From: Neoluteolibacter marinus
GTDB taxonomy: Bacteria; Verrucomicrobiota; Verrucomicrobiia; Verrucomicrobiales; Akkermansiaceae
Direction of reading: 5' to 3'
DNA: 46,154 nucleotides
Assembly (NCBI RefSeq): GCF_014904755.1
Contig: NZ_JACZFQ010000029.1
Location: 1 to 46,154, forward strand
Translations under genes and position numbers: made by a program
In this document: positions 28,001 to 34,926 of the stretch, piece by piece
How positions within the stretch are numbered: the stretch's first letter is position 1
How the letters are laid out: each line of letters begins with the position of its first letter
The notes under the pieces: model-generated
Told to the model about the DNA's origin: nothing
The model's input: only the letters and a program-made list of their open reading frames with translations
Database searches by the model: none

Positions 28001-30887
28001 CATCGCGATCGTCTGCGACCAAATCTCAATGAGCTACGGCGAGCTCGAAGTCCGGGCGAATGCCGTGGCCGAGCGCCTGCAGTCCGCCGGCATCGGCCGC
28101 GGGGATCTCGTGGGCATCCACCTCGAGCGCTCCGCCGACATGGTCGCGGGCCTGCTTGGTATCCTGAAATGCGGTGCCGCCTATGTCCCGATGGATCCGA
28201 CCTTCCCGGCAGAACGCCTCAAGTTCATGGTCGAGGACGCCCACATGCCGGTCATCGTCTCGCACACCGCGTTGCACCGTGAGCTGCCTGCCGCAGGCGC
28301 CCGCATCCTGCTCATCGACAAGGTCCAGGGCGACGGCGGCGGCCTCACGCCGGTCGAGATCGACCCCGGGGAGCTTGCCTACGTGATTTTCACCTCGGGC
28401 TCCACCGGTCGTCCGAAGGGCGTCCGCATCCCGCATCGCGCTGTCGTCAATTTCCTCCACTCCATGCGACGCGAGCCCGGTCTCACGCCGGATGACGTCC
28501 TGCTCGCGGTCACCACCCTCTCCTTCGACATCGCGGGGCTGGAAATCTTCCTGCCGCTCACCACCGGTGCCCGGGTCGTGATCGCCGGCCGTGACGCCAC
28601 CATCGACGGGAACCGGCTCGCGGAAATGATCGACGCCCACGGGGTCACCTGCCTGCAGGCGACCCCGGTGACCTGGCGCTTGCTCCTCGAGGCGGGCTGG
28701 GCGGGCAAGGGAAACCTCAGGGCCCTGGTTGGCGGCGAAGCAGTGCCACGCGACCTGGTCAACCGGCTCGCCCCCCTGTGCGGGGAAATCTGGAACGTCT
28801 ACGGTCCCACCGAAACCACCATCTGGTCCACCACCACCCGGATCGACGCCGGCAGCGGGCCCGTCAGCATCGGCAAACCCATCGACAACACCCGGATCTA
28901 CGTCGTCAACGACGCGATGCAACCGCAACCCGTCGGCATCCCGGGCGAGCTTCTCATCGGAGGCGACGGCCTCGCCGCCGGCTACCATGGCCGGCCCGAC
29001 CTCACCGAGGATCGCTTCGTCTCGACCCGGCTTTGTCCCGGGAAACTCTACCGCACCGGCGACCTCGCGCGCTGGAATCACGACGGAACCCTCGAATGCC
29101 TCGGCCGGATGGATCACCAGGTGAAGGTCCGCGGATTCCGCATCGAACTGGGCGACATCGAGTCCCATCTCGAGCAGCATCCCGCCGTCAGCCAGGCCGT
29201 CGCCAGCGTCCACGACGGTCGCCTCGCCGCCTACGTCAAGGCGGCCGCCATGCCTGCCGGTGACACCGCGATCTGGCAGGACCAATGGGACCTCCTCTAC
29301 CAGGAGGCCATCGCCCAGACCGGATCCGGCAAGCTGGACCAGCTCGACTCGGTGATCGCGGGATGGGCCGGAGCCGCGGACGTCGGCGACCAGGTCGCCG
29401 AATGGATCGACACCACCTGCGAGCGCCTGCGAAAGTACGCCCCACACCGTATCTTCGAGATCGGCTGCGGCACCGGCCAGATCCTGTCTCGCTTCGCGAT
29501 CGAATCGGAGTGCTACTGGGCCGCCGACATCTCGAGGGTCGCCATCGATGCCCTGGAGAAGAGCCATCCGCTGCCCCAGGTGAAACTGTTCCATCGCCCG
29601 GCGGACGACTTCTCGGATATCCCGCTCCAGTATTTCGACACCGTGGTCATCAATTCGGTGGCCCAGTATTTCCCAACCGCCGGCTACCTGGAGAAGGTCC
29701 TGCGGGGAGCCGCGAGAACCCTCAAGCCCGGTGGACGGATCTTCCTCGGCGACATCCAGGGCAACGCCCTGCTGACCGCCCACCACGCCGGGATCCTCCT
29801 CGACCGCGTTCCCTCCGGGACCACCTGCGGCATGCTGCGCGAGAAGCTGGCCCAGCGAATCTCCCGTGAGACGGAACTGTCGATCGATCCGGCCTGGTTC
29901 GGGCGGCTTGAGATCCCCGGAATCAGCCACGTCGAGGTCCAGCTGAGGCGAGGCCGGCTCACCAACGAGACAACCGCTTATCATTACGACGTCATTCTTC
30001 ACGCCGGCGAATGCCCCGCCCTCCGGTCCGTGACCAACTGGCGCGAGTGGGACCGCCTCAACCTCGAACAACTCGAGGCGGTGCTTGCCGAAGGCTTGGA
30101 GGAACTCGGCATCGCCGGCATCCCCGACGCCCGCCTCGGCCCGGCCCTGGCATTGGCCGGTGCGCTCACCCAGGCGCAGTCTTCCGACCCGCTCCCCGCT
30201 GCGGTCCATCCGGTGGCCTCGGCCCTCACCGCGGAAGACCTGTTTTCAACGGCCGAGAACAACGGCTACCGGGCCCACGTCCGCTGGCGCGGCAATGGCA
30301 CAAGCGGCTTGCTCGACGTGATCTTCCTCCCCGCGGCAGCCGGGCAACTGCCAAACTGGCCGATCCAGGCTTCGCCGGGCCCTTTGGTGAACGAGCCGTT
30401 CCAGGACCCCTCGACCGCCACGCCGGATCTCGCCGGCCAGCTTCGCCAGCATCTCGCGGAGCGGCTGCCCGAATACATGGTTCCGGCCGTCTTTGTGATG
30501 CTCGACGCTTTCCCGCTGACGCCCAATGGCAAGGTCGACCGCAAGGCGCTGCCCGACCCCGAGATCGCTCGCGAAGCATGCGGTCGCGAGATTGTCGCAC
30601 CGGGAAATGAGACCGAGCACAAACTCGCCGCCATCTGGAAGCAGGTCCTCGGACTGCCGGAAATCAGCACTCGCGACGACATCTTCGAACTCGGCGGGGA
30701 CTCCATCCTGGTGTTCCAGATCACCACCCGGGCGTCCCGCGCCGGTCTTGCGCTGACGCCTGCCATGGTCTTCCGCCACCGGAACATCGCCGCGATCGCC
30801 GCCGAGCTAACCGGCAGCCCGGACACCACGGCTGCCCCCGCCCCCATCCAGCGAGTGAACCGCGATGCCTACCGCCGCAAACCTTGA
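22008..30887 (+). CDS. Hybrid PKS-NRPS megasynthase: KS-AT-ACP-AMT-C-A-nMT-T
   Basis: 2959 aa. KS has Cys172 (TACSTS), His308 (EAHGTG) and His349 (VGHLD). AT has Ser614 (GHSIGEY) and HAFHS from 708, the malonyl-type motif. A Pro-rich linker precedes the ACP (Ser925, LGLDSL). The class III aminotransferase (about 1043-1507) has Lys1340 (YGKVIGGGIP) and is of the MycA/ItuA/McyE kind. The C domain has HHLVCDG at 1657-1663. The A domain (A3 near 2128) gives a hand-read code D-I-L-Q-V-G-V-I-W-K, very close to the glycine code. An N-methyltransferase (EIGCGTG from 2484) is inserted before the A9/A10 motifs (LPEYMVP, NGKVDRK). The T domain has Ser2899 (LGGDSI). No KR, DH or ER is present, so the beta-keto group goes directly to a beta-amine. 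The tail VNRDAYRRKP resembles C-terminal docking motifs. Confidence 0.95.
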   Translation: MNEEAPEAIAVIGMSGRFPDAANPDEFWENLIAGKDSITRFGSRTDGDGTKHVGARGIVGNPDLFDASFFGISPKDAELMDPQHRVFLECAWEAIEHGGYDPGTYPGMIGVYAGLSLNTYLLHNLGNGADLAQNYQVGEYQTMLGNDKDFLPVRVSYKLNLRGPSMTIQTACSTSLVAICQAAVSLLTYQCDMALAGGVSLSFPQQRDYRYTEEGMVSSDGTVRAFDEGADGTVFSHGCGVVLLKRLSEAVADRDPILAVIKGWAVNNDGSDKIGFAAPGLNAQADVIAQAQASAGVDPADVSYIEAHGTGTPLGDPIEVAALTKAFRTGGADGKGYCHLGTAKTHVGHLDCAAGVTGLIKVIQQFRHGKIPALLHFNAPNPRIDFAGSPFSPVASVQEWKAGNRPRIAGVSAFGVGGTNAHVVMEEAPVAAPTSPGRKQQLIVLSARTTTALDAMSIRLADHLESGVDLADAAYTLATGRKHFPVRRQLVAADPQEAIAKLRGDANPASAPTKSRVAFLFPGQGPQTLDMGRELYATEATFRDAVDECANLLHAHLNLDIRPTLYPKDSDRDDAELRIHQTWLTQPCIFVVEYALAKLWMSWGILPSLLIGHSIGEYVAAVLAGTFTLPEALRLLAVRGRLMQDLPSGSMLAVRQSAADLALPRGIDLAAVNSPKLSTVAGSHEAIAAYQRELEDLKIACRPLKTSHAFHSSMMDPITGLFTAEVAKVTAKAPVIPWISTATGRQMDEATLADPGYWARQLRHEVRFTDALEAALSIGEFVFLEVGPGQALAPFARQHPSRGSSPVISSLPHSADDLADLLNAAGELWKNGATVDWAAFHAGQSRARVHLPTYPFERQRYWIDRSAPASDPAPVAPSSPPAPPSTPPMERLPDLTARLREIVLDLSGIPITDDSATFAELGLDSLFLTQASHALQQQFGVKVTFRQMLGDLSSVAALARHLDAELPPVPPVTTIAVQAPAPLPESGTPDLERMMTDQIQLMQAILADRRSNTAGLPTAAASSRLPAVTWPEGHTRSATAGTRFGPYKAIDKGSDGGLTPRQQAALDDLVARYVRKTASSKAYTAEHRNHFADPRAVSGFKSLWKEMVYPIVSERSKGSKIWDLDGNEYVDLTMGFGTYLFGHSPDWLTAALEEQLRTGIEIGPQSRIAGKLARALCELTGMDRATFCNTGSEAVMAAMRLARTVTGRDRIAYFTGDYHGMFDEVLVRGSWVDGVYKAQPIAPGIPSSLVENMLVLDYADPASIDILKAHAHELAAVMVEPVQSRAPDLQPREFMHQVRAITRASGTALIFDEVVTGFRCHPGGAQAFFGVEADLATYGKVIGGGIPIGVLAGKREFMDALDGGSWNYGDDSFPEVGVTFFAGTFVRHPLALAAAWRVVQHLLDEGPRLQIDVAERVDRLCRTLNGHFEATGVPIRLARFSAYAVIEHAPDLKFASLLWYHLREQGIHIWEGRPIYFTTAHNDEDLDRVVRAFTGAVAEMQAAGFLPPASADLDPPVVFPRQDVTPTTEAQREIFHSLMMGDDANCAFNESNLIAFDGAPDLPALRAALLDLVVRHPALRSTFSAEGDRQVFHAAPRELEIIEHDLSSLTADARDDRWNRVREAEARTPFDLTRGPLVRFHLARLAPDRHELLFTAHHLVCDGWSFGMCLMELAQAYNARKADRLPLLPPAMSFADYARHELSEANQDRRRAAEQFWVEKFAVGAPVLELPTDRPRPQVKTHAGAMESLVLDAALYSRLKQAAPRLGGTLFATLLANFATLLHRLTGQEDLVIGVPAAGQTRIGRDELVGHCLNFLPLRLQPTAGQSFRTFAGEVKEQVLEAHDHQECTFGSLLKQLTLPRDTSRLPLVNVMFNIDKSGSDRIAFDGLGFDVRTNPKRHVNFELFFNLVQTDERMVVECEYNTDLHDAATIRRWLGCFEQLIAAILDNGDAALATLPILNRREATTVLNDWNDTAREYPRTASLPCLISNIARRAPDRIAIVCDQISMSYGELEVRANAVAERLQSAGIGRGDLVGIHLERSADMVAGLLGILKCGAAYVPMDPTFPAERLKFMVEDAHMPVIVSHTALHRELPAAGARILLIDKVQGDGGGLTPVEIDPGELAYVIFTSGSTGRPKGVRIPHRAVVNFLHSMRREPGLTPDDVLLAVTTLSFDIAGLEIFLPLTTGARVVIAGRDATIDGNRLAEMIDAHGVTCLQATPVTWRLLLEAGWAGKGNLRALVGGEAVPRDLVNRLAPLCGEIWNVYGPTETTIWSTTTRIDAGSGPVSIGKPIDNTRIYVVNDAMQPQPVGIPGELLIGGDGLAAGYHGRPDLTEDRFVSTRLCPGKLYRTGDLARWNHDGTLECLGRMDHQVKVRGFRIELGDIESHLEQHPAVSQAVASVHDGRLAAYVKAAAMPAGDTAIWQDQWDLLYQEAIAQTGSGKLDQLDSVIAGWAGAADVGDQVAEWIDTTCERLRKYAPHRIFEIGCGTGQILSRFAIESECYWAADISRVAIDALEKSHPLPQVKLFHRPADDFSDIPLQYFDTVVINSVAQYFPTAGYLEKVLRGAARTLKPGGRIFLGDIQGNALLTAHHAGILLDRVPSGTTCGMLREKLAQRISRETELSIDPAWFGRLEIPGISHVEVQLRRGRLTNETTAYHYDVILHAGECPALRSVTNWREWDRLNLEQLEAVLAEGLEELGIAGIPDARLGPALALAGALTQAQSSDPLPAAVHPVASALTAEDLFSTAENNGYRAHVRWRGNGTSGLLDVIFLPAAAGQLPNWPIQASPGPLVNEPFQDPSTATPDLAGQLRQHLAERLPEYMVPAVFVMLDAFPLTPNGKVDRKALPDPEIAREACGREIVAPGNETEHKLAAIWKQVLGLPEISTRDDIFELGGDSILVFQITTRASRAGLALTPAMVFRHRNIAAIAAELTGSPDTTAAPAPIQRVNRDAYRRKP

Positions 30888-30891
30888 GCCG

Positions 30892-33800
30892 ATGAGTGAC
30901 TCCCCGCACCTCGACGACTCCACGCCCGCTCCTGCGGACGGCGCCGGCGATGTGCTCGCATTCCCCGCCTCGGTCGCCCAGCAGGTCTTCTGGTACCTCG
31001 AATGCCTGCAACCCGGCGTCACCGCTTTCAACATCCCGATGCGCTTCCGTCTCGACGGCCCGCTCGACGCCGACCTGTTGGAACAGACGCTGCGCACGAT
31101 CATCGACCGCCACGAAGCGCTGCGGACCCACTTTGAGGAAGACGGCGGGGAGCTGTTGCAGGTGATCGTCCCCGACACCGGCTTCGAGCTCGCCCGGATC
31201 GATCTCACCGGCCTGCCCGGGGAACAACAAGAAGCCGAGGTCGTCAATCTCAGCCGGCTCGAGGCGGAGCGTCCTTTCGACCTGGCCACCGGCCCTGCGT
31301 TCCGCGCGGAGCTCGTGCGCCTCTCGGCGAACCGGCACCACCTGCACATGTCGGTCCACCACGCCTTGTTCGACGGATCGTCGATGACGGTCCTGACCGA
31401 GGAAATCGCCGCAATCTACCAGGCCTTGCACGAAGGCCGTGCCTGCCCGCTCGATCCACTCCCGATCCAGTACGGGGACTACAGTGTATGGCAGAGGGAA
31501 CACCTCGAAAGCCCCGCCCTTGCCCGGCAGATGCAGTATTGGAAGCAGAAGCTCGCCGGGATGAACGAGCTCGACCTCCCGACCGACCGGCCGCGCCCCG
31601 CGGCGAAGTCATGGCGGGGTGAACTGGTTTCCGCCCTGTTGCCGCGCGACTTGACCGGCCGCCTGCAAGCCATCGCCGCCCGCAACGGGGCGACCCTTTT
31701 CCACCTGATGCTCGCCGCCTACAAGGTGCTGCTGCACCGCTACAGCGGCAGTTCCGACATCGCGGTCGGTTCGCCGATCACCGGCCGCACCCGGCCGGAG
31801 ATGGAACCGTTGATCGGCGTCTTCATCAATTCCCTGGTGCTGCGTACCGATCTGGGAGGAGATCCCTCCTTCGAAACCCTGCTCGGCCGCGTCCGCGACT
31901 CCGCCCTGGAGGCTGTGGAGCACCAGGACCTGCCCTTCGAGTACCTGGTCCGCGAGCTCCGCCCGGAGCGCGATGCGAGCCGGAACCCCCTTTTCCAGGT
32001 GAACTTCACCCACCAGCGGGCCTTCTCGAAGGCGGGAAGCTTCAACGGAGTGGAGATGACCCCGCTCCCCGCCCCCTCGCCCGGAACCATCTTCGACCTC
32101 CACTTCTTCGTAATCGAACGCGCGGAGGGCTGGCGCTTGTCCTGCGACTACAGCACCGACCTCTTCAACCGCGCGACGGCGGAGCGGATGATCGGCCACT
32201 ACCAGCGGCTCCTGGAAGAACTCGCCGACGATCCTTCCCGACCGATTTCCAGTTTGCAGATCCTCACGGCGGACGAAGAGCAGCGCATCACCGGCGAATG
32301 GCCGGGAACAACGTCCCCCTATCCCCGCGATGCGTCCCTTGCGGAGCTGTTCGTTGAAACGGCGAACCGCCACGCCGCCACCACCGCCATCGAGTTCGGC
32401 GACGAATCGCTGAGCTACGCCCAGCTGCGTGCCGCGGCAACGACGGTGGCAAAGCGTTTGATCGATTCCGGGGTCAACCCCGGCGATCCCGTGATCCTGT
32501 GCGCGAAGCCGTCGCTGGAAACCATCACCGGACTGATCGGGATCGTCCTCTCCGGCGGCTCCTACGTCCCGCTGGATCCCGACTTCCCGGATGACCGCAT
32601 CAAGCTCCTGCTCGACGAGAGCGGCGCTCGCCACGGACTCTGTGGCAGCGGCCTGCGCGACCGCTTCGGTGCCTGGCCGGGAACGGTCGTCGAGCTGGGC
32701 GGCACCGACTCCCCGTCCGGGCCCATCCCGCTGCTTCCCACCAGCGCGGAGCATCCGGCCTGCCTGCTCTTTACCTCCGGCTCGACCGGCAAACCGAAGG
32801 GCGTGCTGGTTCCCCAGCGTGGCATCATCCGCCTGGTCCGTGGATGCGACTACATCGACCTCTCAGCCGACGACGTCTTCCTCCAGGCGGCGCCCCTCTC
32901 GTTCGATGCCTCGACTTTCGAAATCTGGGCGCCCCTGCTCAACGGGGGAAAACTGGTGATCCCGCGCCACGGCACCGGGCTCGACGAGATTGCGGCCACG
33001 GTTCGTCACAAGCAGGTCACCACGCTCTGGCTCACGGCGGGATTGTTCCAAGTGATGATCGAGGAACACGCGGATGACCTGCGGGGCCTGCGCTACCTGC
33101 TCGCCGGGGGGGACGTCTTGTCGGTCGCCCACGTCCGGCGGGCCATTGAAGTGTTGCCCGGCACGCAGCTCATCAACGGTTACGGCCCGACGGAGAACGC
33201 CACCTTCACCACCTGCCACGCCATCACCGCGGCGGACTGTGAGCGTCCGTCCATTCCGATCGGCCGGCCGATTGCCAACACTTCCGTGTTCATCCTCGAC
33301 GAATCGGGACGGCCCGTCGCGACCGGGGTCCCCGGGGAGCTTCACACCGGCGGCGACGGCCTCGCGGTCGGTTACCTCGGCGATGAAGCCCTGACGGCGG
33401 CGAAATTCATCACCCATCCGCAATTCGGCCGGCTCTATCGCACCGGCGACCTCTGCCGCTGGTTGCCCGACGGGACGATCGAATTCACCGGGCGCATCGA
33501 CCACCAGGTGAAGGTGCGGGGTTTCCGGGTTGAACCGGGCGAAATCGAAGCCGCCCTCTCCAGTCACCCCGAGGTCCGCCAGGTGAAGGTCGCCGTGCGC
33601 GGCGACAGCGCCGAGGACAAGCGCATCCTCGCCTGGATCCTGCTGGAACAGGGCAGCCTGCTGGACGGCCATCAGCTCAAGTCCTGGCTTTCCGCCCGTC
33701 TACCCGCCTTCCTGCGGCCCGACGCCGTGATCCCCGTCGGGTCTTTCCCGGTCAATGCCAACGGCAAGATCGACGCGGCGGCGCTGCCGGAGCCCACGGT

Positions 33801-34926
33801 CCAACCCAGCGGATCGAAAGCGTTTGCCGCCCCCATCGGCGAGACGGAACTGAAGCTCGCGAGCATCTGGCGCGAACTACTGGAGATCCAGGAGATCAGC
33901 CGCGACGACGACTTCTTCGCGCTGGGCGGCCACTCCTTGATGGCGCTGCGCATGTTCTCGCGGATCAACCGCGAATTCGGCCGGTCCCTGCCGCTCTCCG
34001 CCCTCCTCACCCACCCCACCATCGCCCGGTTGGGGGCCGCGCTCTCGCCCTCCTCTGCCCTTGAGTTCACGGGCGGCAAAAAGGGCCAGGTGGTCACCCT
34101 GCGCGGAGGGGGCGGTCCGCCCTTGTTTTGCATCCACGGCGGCGACGGAGGCGTCCTTTTCTATCGATCTCTCGCCGACCGCATGCCGGGCGACTTCCCG
34201 CTGTATGCGATCGAGGCGCTTGCCCTGGGACGCAGCGAGCCGATCCAGGAAGCGACCGTCGAGGAGACCGCCGCCGACTATGTCCGGGAGCTCTTGGCCA
34301 TGCAGCCGCAAGGGCCCATCCGCCTCGCCGGCTATTCCTTCGGCGGTGTCGTCGCGCATGAAATGGCCTGCCTTCTCACCGGGCAAGGTCGCGAGGTCGA
34401 GTTCCTCGGGCTCTTCGACACCCACAACCCCGCCGCCCCTTGCAAGCGCCTGTCGCTGCCGGGACGGCTGGGAGCCTTCTGGCAACAGCAGGACGACCTG
34501 CCGCTGCCGGCAAAGCTTGAACGCCTGCGCGAGCGGATCGCGGAAGGCATCGGCACCCACCGGCGGGTGAAGGAAGAAGTCGCGGCGGCGATGTCACAAG
34601 GTCCGGCCGAAGCCCACAGCGACCTGCGCCGTGTCCAGGTCCGAGAGGAAAACTGGCGGGCGATGGAGGCTTACCATCCGCATCCCTTCCCGGGCGCCAT
34701 CACGCTGTTCAAGGCGCAGACTCCCAGCGACAAGGTCGAATGGCCGGACGACTACGGGTGGTCGGAACTGGCGGGCCGCGGCCTTGAGATCATCCCCGTG
34801 CCGGGCCAACACCTGACCTTGTTCGACGAGGAGAATGTCGAGGCTCTGTCCGCGGCCCTTGCCTCCGCCTTGCACGTCGCCGTCCGTCACGGGTCTGACA
34901 TCAACTCGACGACCACCGGCCGGTGA
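30892..34926 (+). CDS. NRPS termination module C-A-T-TE, predicted valine
   Basis: 1344 aa. The C domain (HHALFDG at 156-162) has the intact catalytic His and looks like an LCL type. The A domain (A3 FTSGSTGKPKG from 627, A5 GYGPTENA) gives a hand-read code of D-A-F-W-L-G-G-T-F-K, a well-known valine code. The T domain has Ser1015 (LGGHSL). The type I thioesterase has Ser1149 (GYSFGG), Asp1176 (FDTH) and His1307 (GQHLTLF), so the triad is complete and it can hydrolyse or cyclise the product. There is no epimerisation domain. The frame opens at 30865, inside the end of the PKS gene; the ATG at 30892, 5 nt after that stop, is preferred. The last 40 nt overlap the 3' end of the convergent ApbE-EEP gene. 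Confidence 0.94.
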   Translation: MSDSPHLDDSTPAPADGAGDVLAFPASVAQQVFWYLECLQPGVTAFNIPMRFRLDGPLDADLLEQTLRTIIDRHEALRTHFEEDGGELLQVIVPDTGFELARIDLTGLPGEQQEAEVVNLSRLEAERPFDLATGPAFRAELVRLSANRHHLHMSVHHALFDGSSMTVLTEEIAAIYQALHEGRACPLDPLPIQYGDYSVWQREHLESPALARQMQYWKQKLAGMNELDLPTDRPRPAAKSWRGELVSALLPRDLTGRLQAIAARNGATLFHLMLAAYKVLLHRYSGSSDIAVGSPITGRTRPEMEPLIGVFINSLVLRTDLGGDPSFETLLGRVRDSALEAVEHQDLPFEYLVRELRPERDASRNPLFQVNFTHQRAFSKAGSFNGVEMTPLPAPSPGTIFDLHFFVIERAEGWRLSCDYSTDLFNRATAERMIGHYQRLLEELADDPSRPISSLQILTADEEQRITGEWPGTTSPYPRDASLAELFVETANRHAATTAIEFGDESLSYAQLRAAATTVAKRLIDSGVNPGDPVILCAKPSLETITGLIGIVLSGGSYVPLDPDFPDDRIKLLLDESGARHGLCGSGLRDRFGAWPGTVVELGGTDSPSGPIPLLPTSAEHPACLLFTSGSTGKPKGVLVPQRGIIRLVRGCDYIDLSADDVFLQAAPLSFDASTFEIWAPLLNGGKLVIPRHGTGLDEIAATVRHKQVTTLWLTAGLFQVMIEEHADDLRGLRYLLAGGDVLSVAHVRRAIEVLPGTQLINGYGPTENATFTTCHAITAADCERPSIPIGRPIANTSVFILDESGRPVATGVPGELHTGGDGLAVGYLGDEALTAAKFITHPQFGRLYRTGDLCRWLPDGTIEFTGRIDHQVKVRGFRVEPGEIEAALSSHPEVRQVKVAVRGDSAEDKRILAWILLEQGSLLDGHQLKSWLSARLPAFLRPDAVIPVGSFPVNANGKIDAAALPEPTVQPSGSKAFAAPIGETELKLASIWRELLEIQEISRDDDFFALGGHSLMALRMFSRINREFGRSLPLSALLTHPTIARLGAALSPSSALEFTGGKKGQVVTLRGGGGPPLFCIHGGDGGVLFYRSLADRMPGDFPLYAIEALALGRSEPIQEATVEETAADYVRELLAMQPQGPIRLAGYSFGGVVAHEMACLLTGQGREVEFLGLFDTHNPAAPCKRLSLPGRLGAFWQQQDDLPLPAKLERLRERIAEGIGTHRRVKEEVAAAMSQGPAEAHSDLRRVQVREENWRAMEAYHPHPFPGAITLFKAQTPSDKVEWPDDYGWSELAGRGLEIIPVPGQHLTLFDEENVEALSAALASALHVAVRHGSDINSTTTGR

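Noticed and set aside
28026-30209. 727-codon minus-strand frame inside the PKS-NRPS gene
   Set aside because: Shadow of the A-nMT region; no recognisable domain and typical of GC-rich antisense frames.
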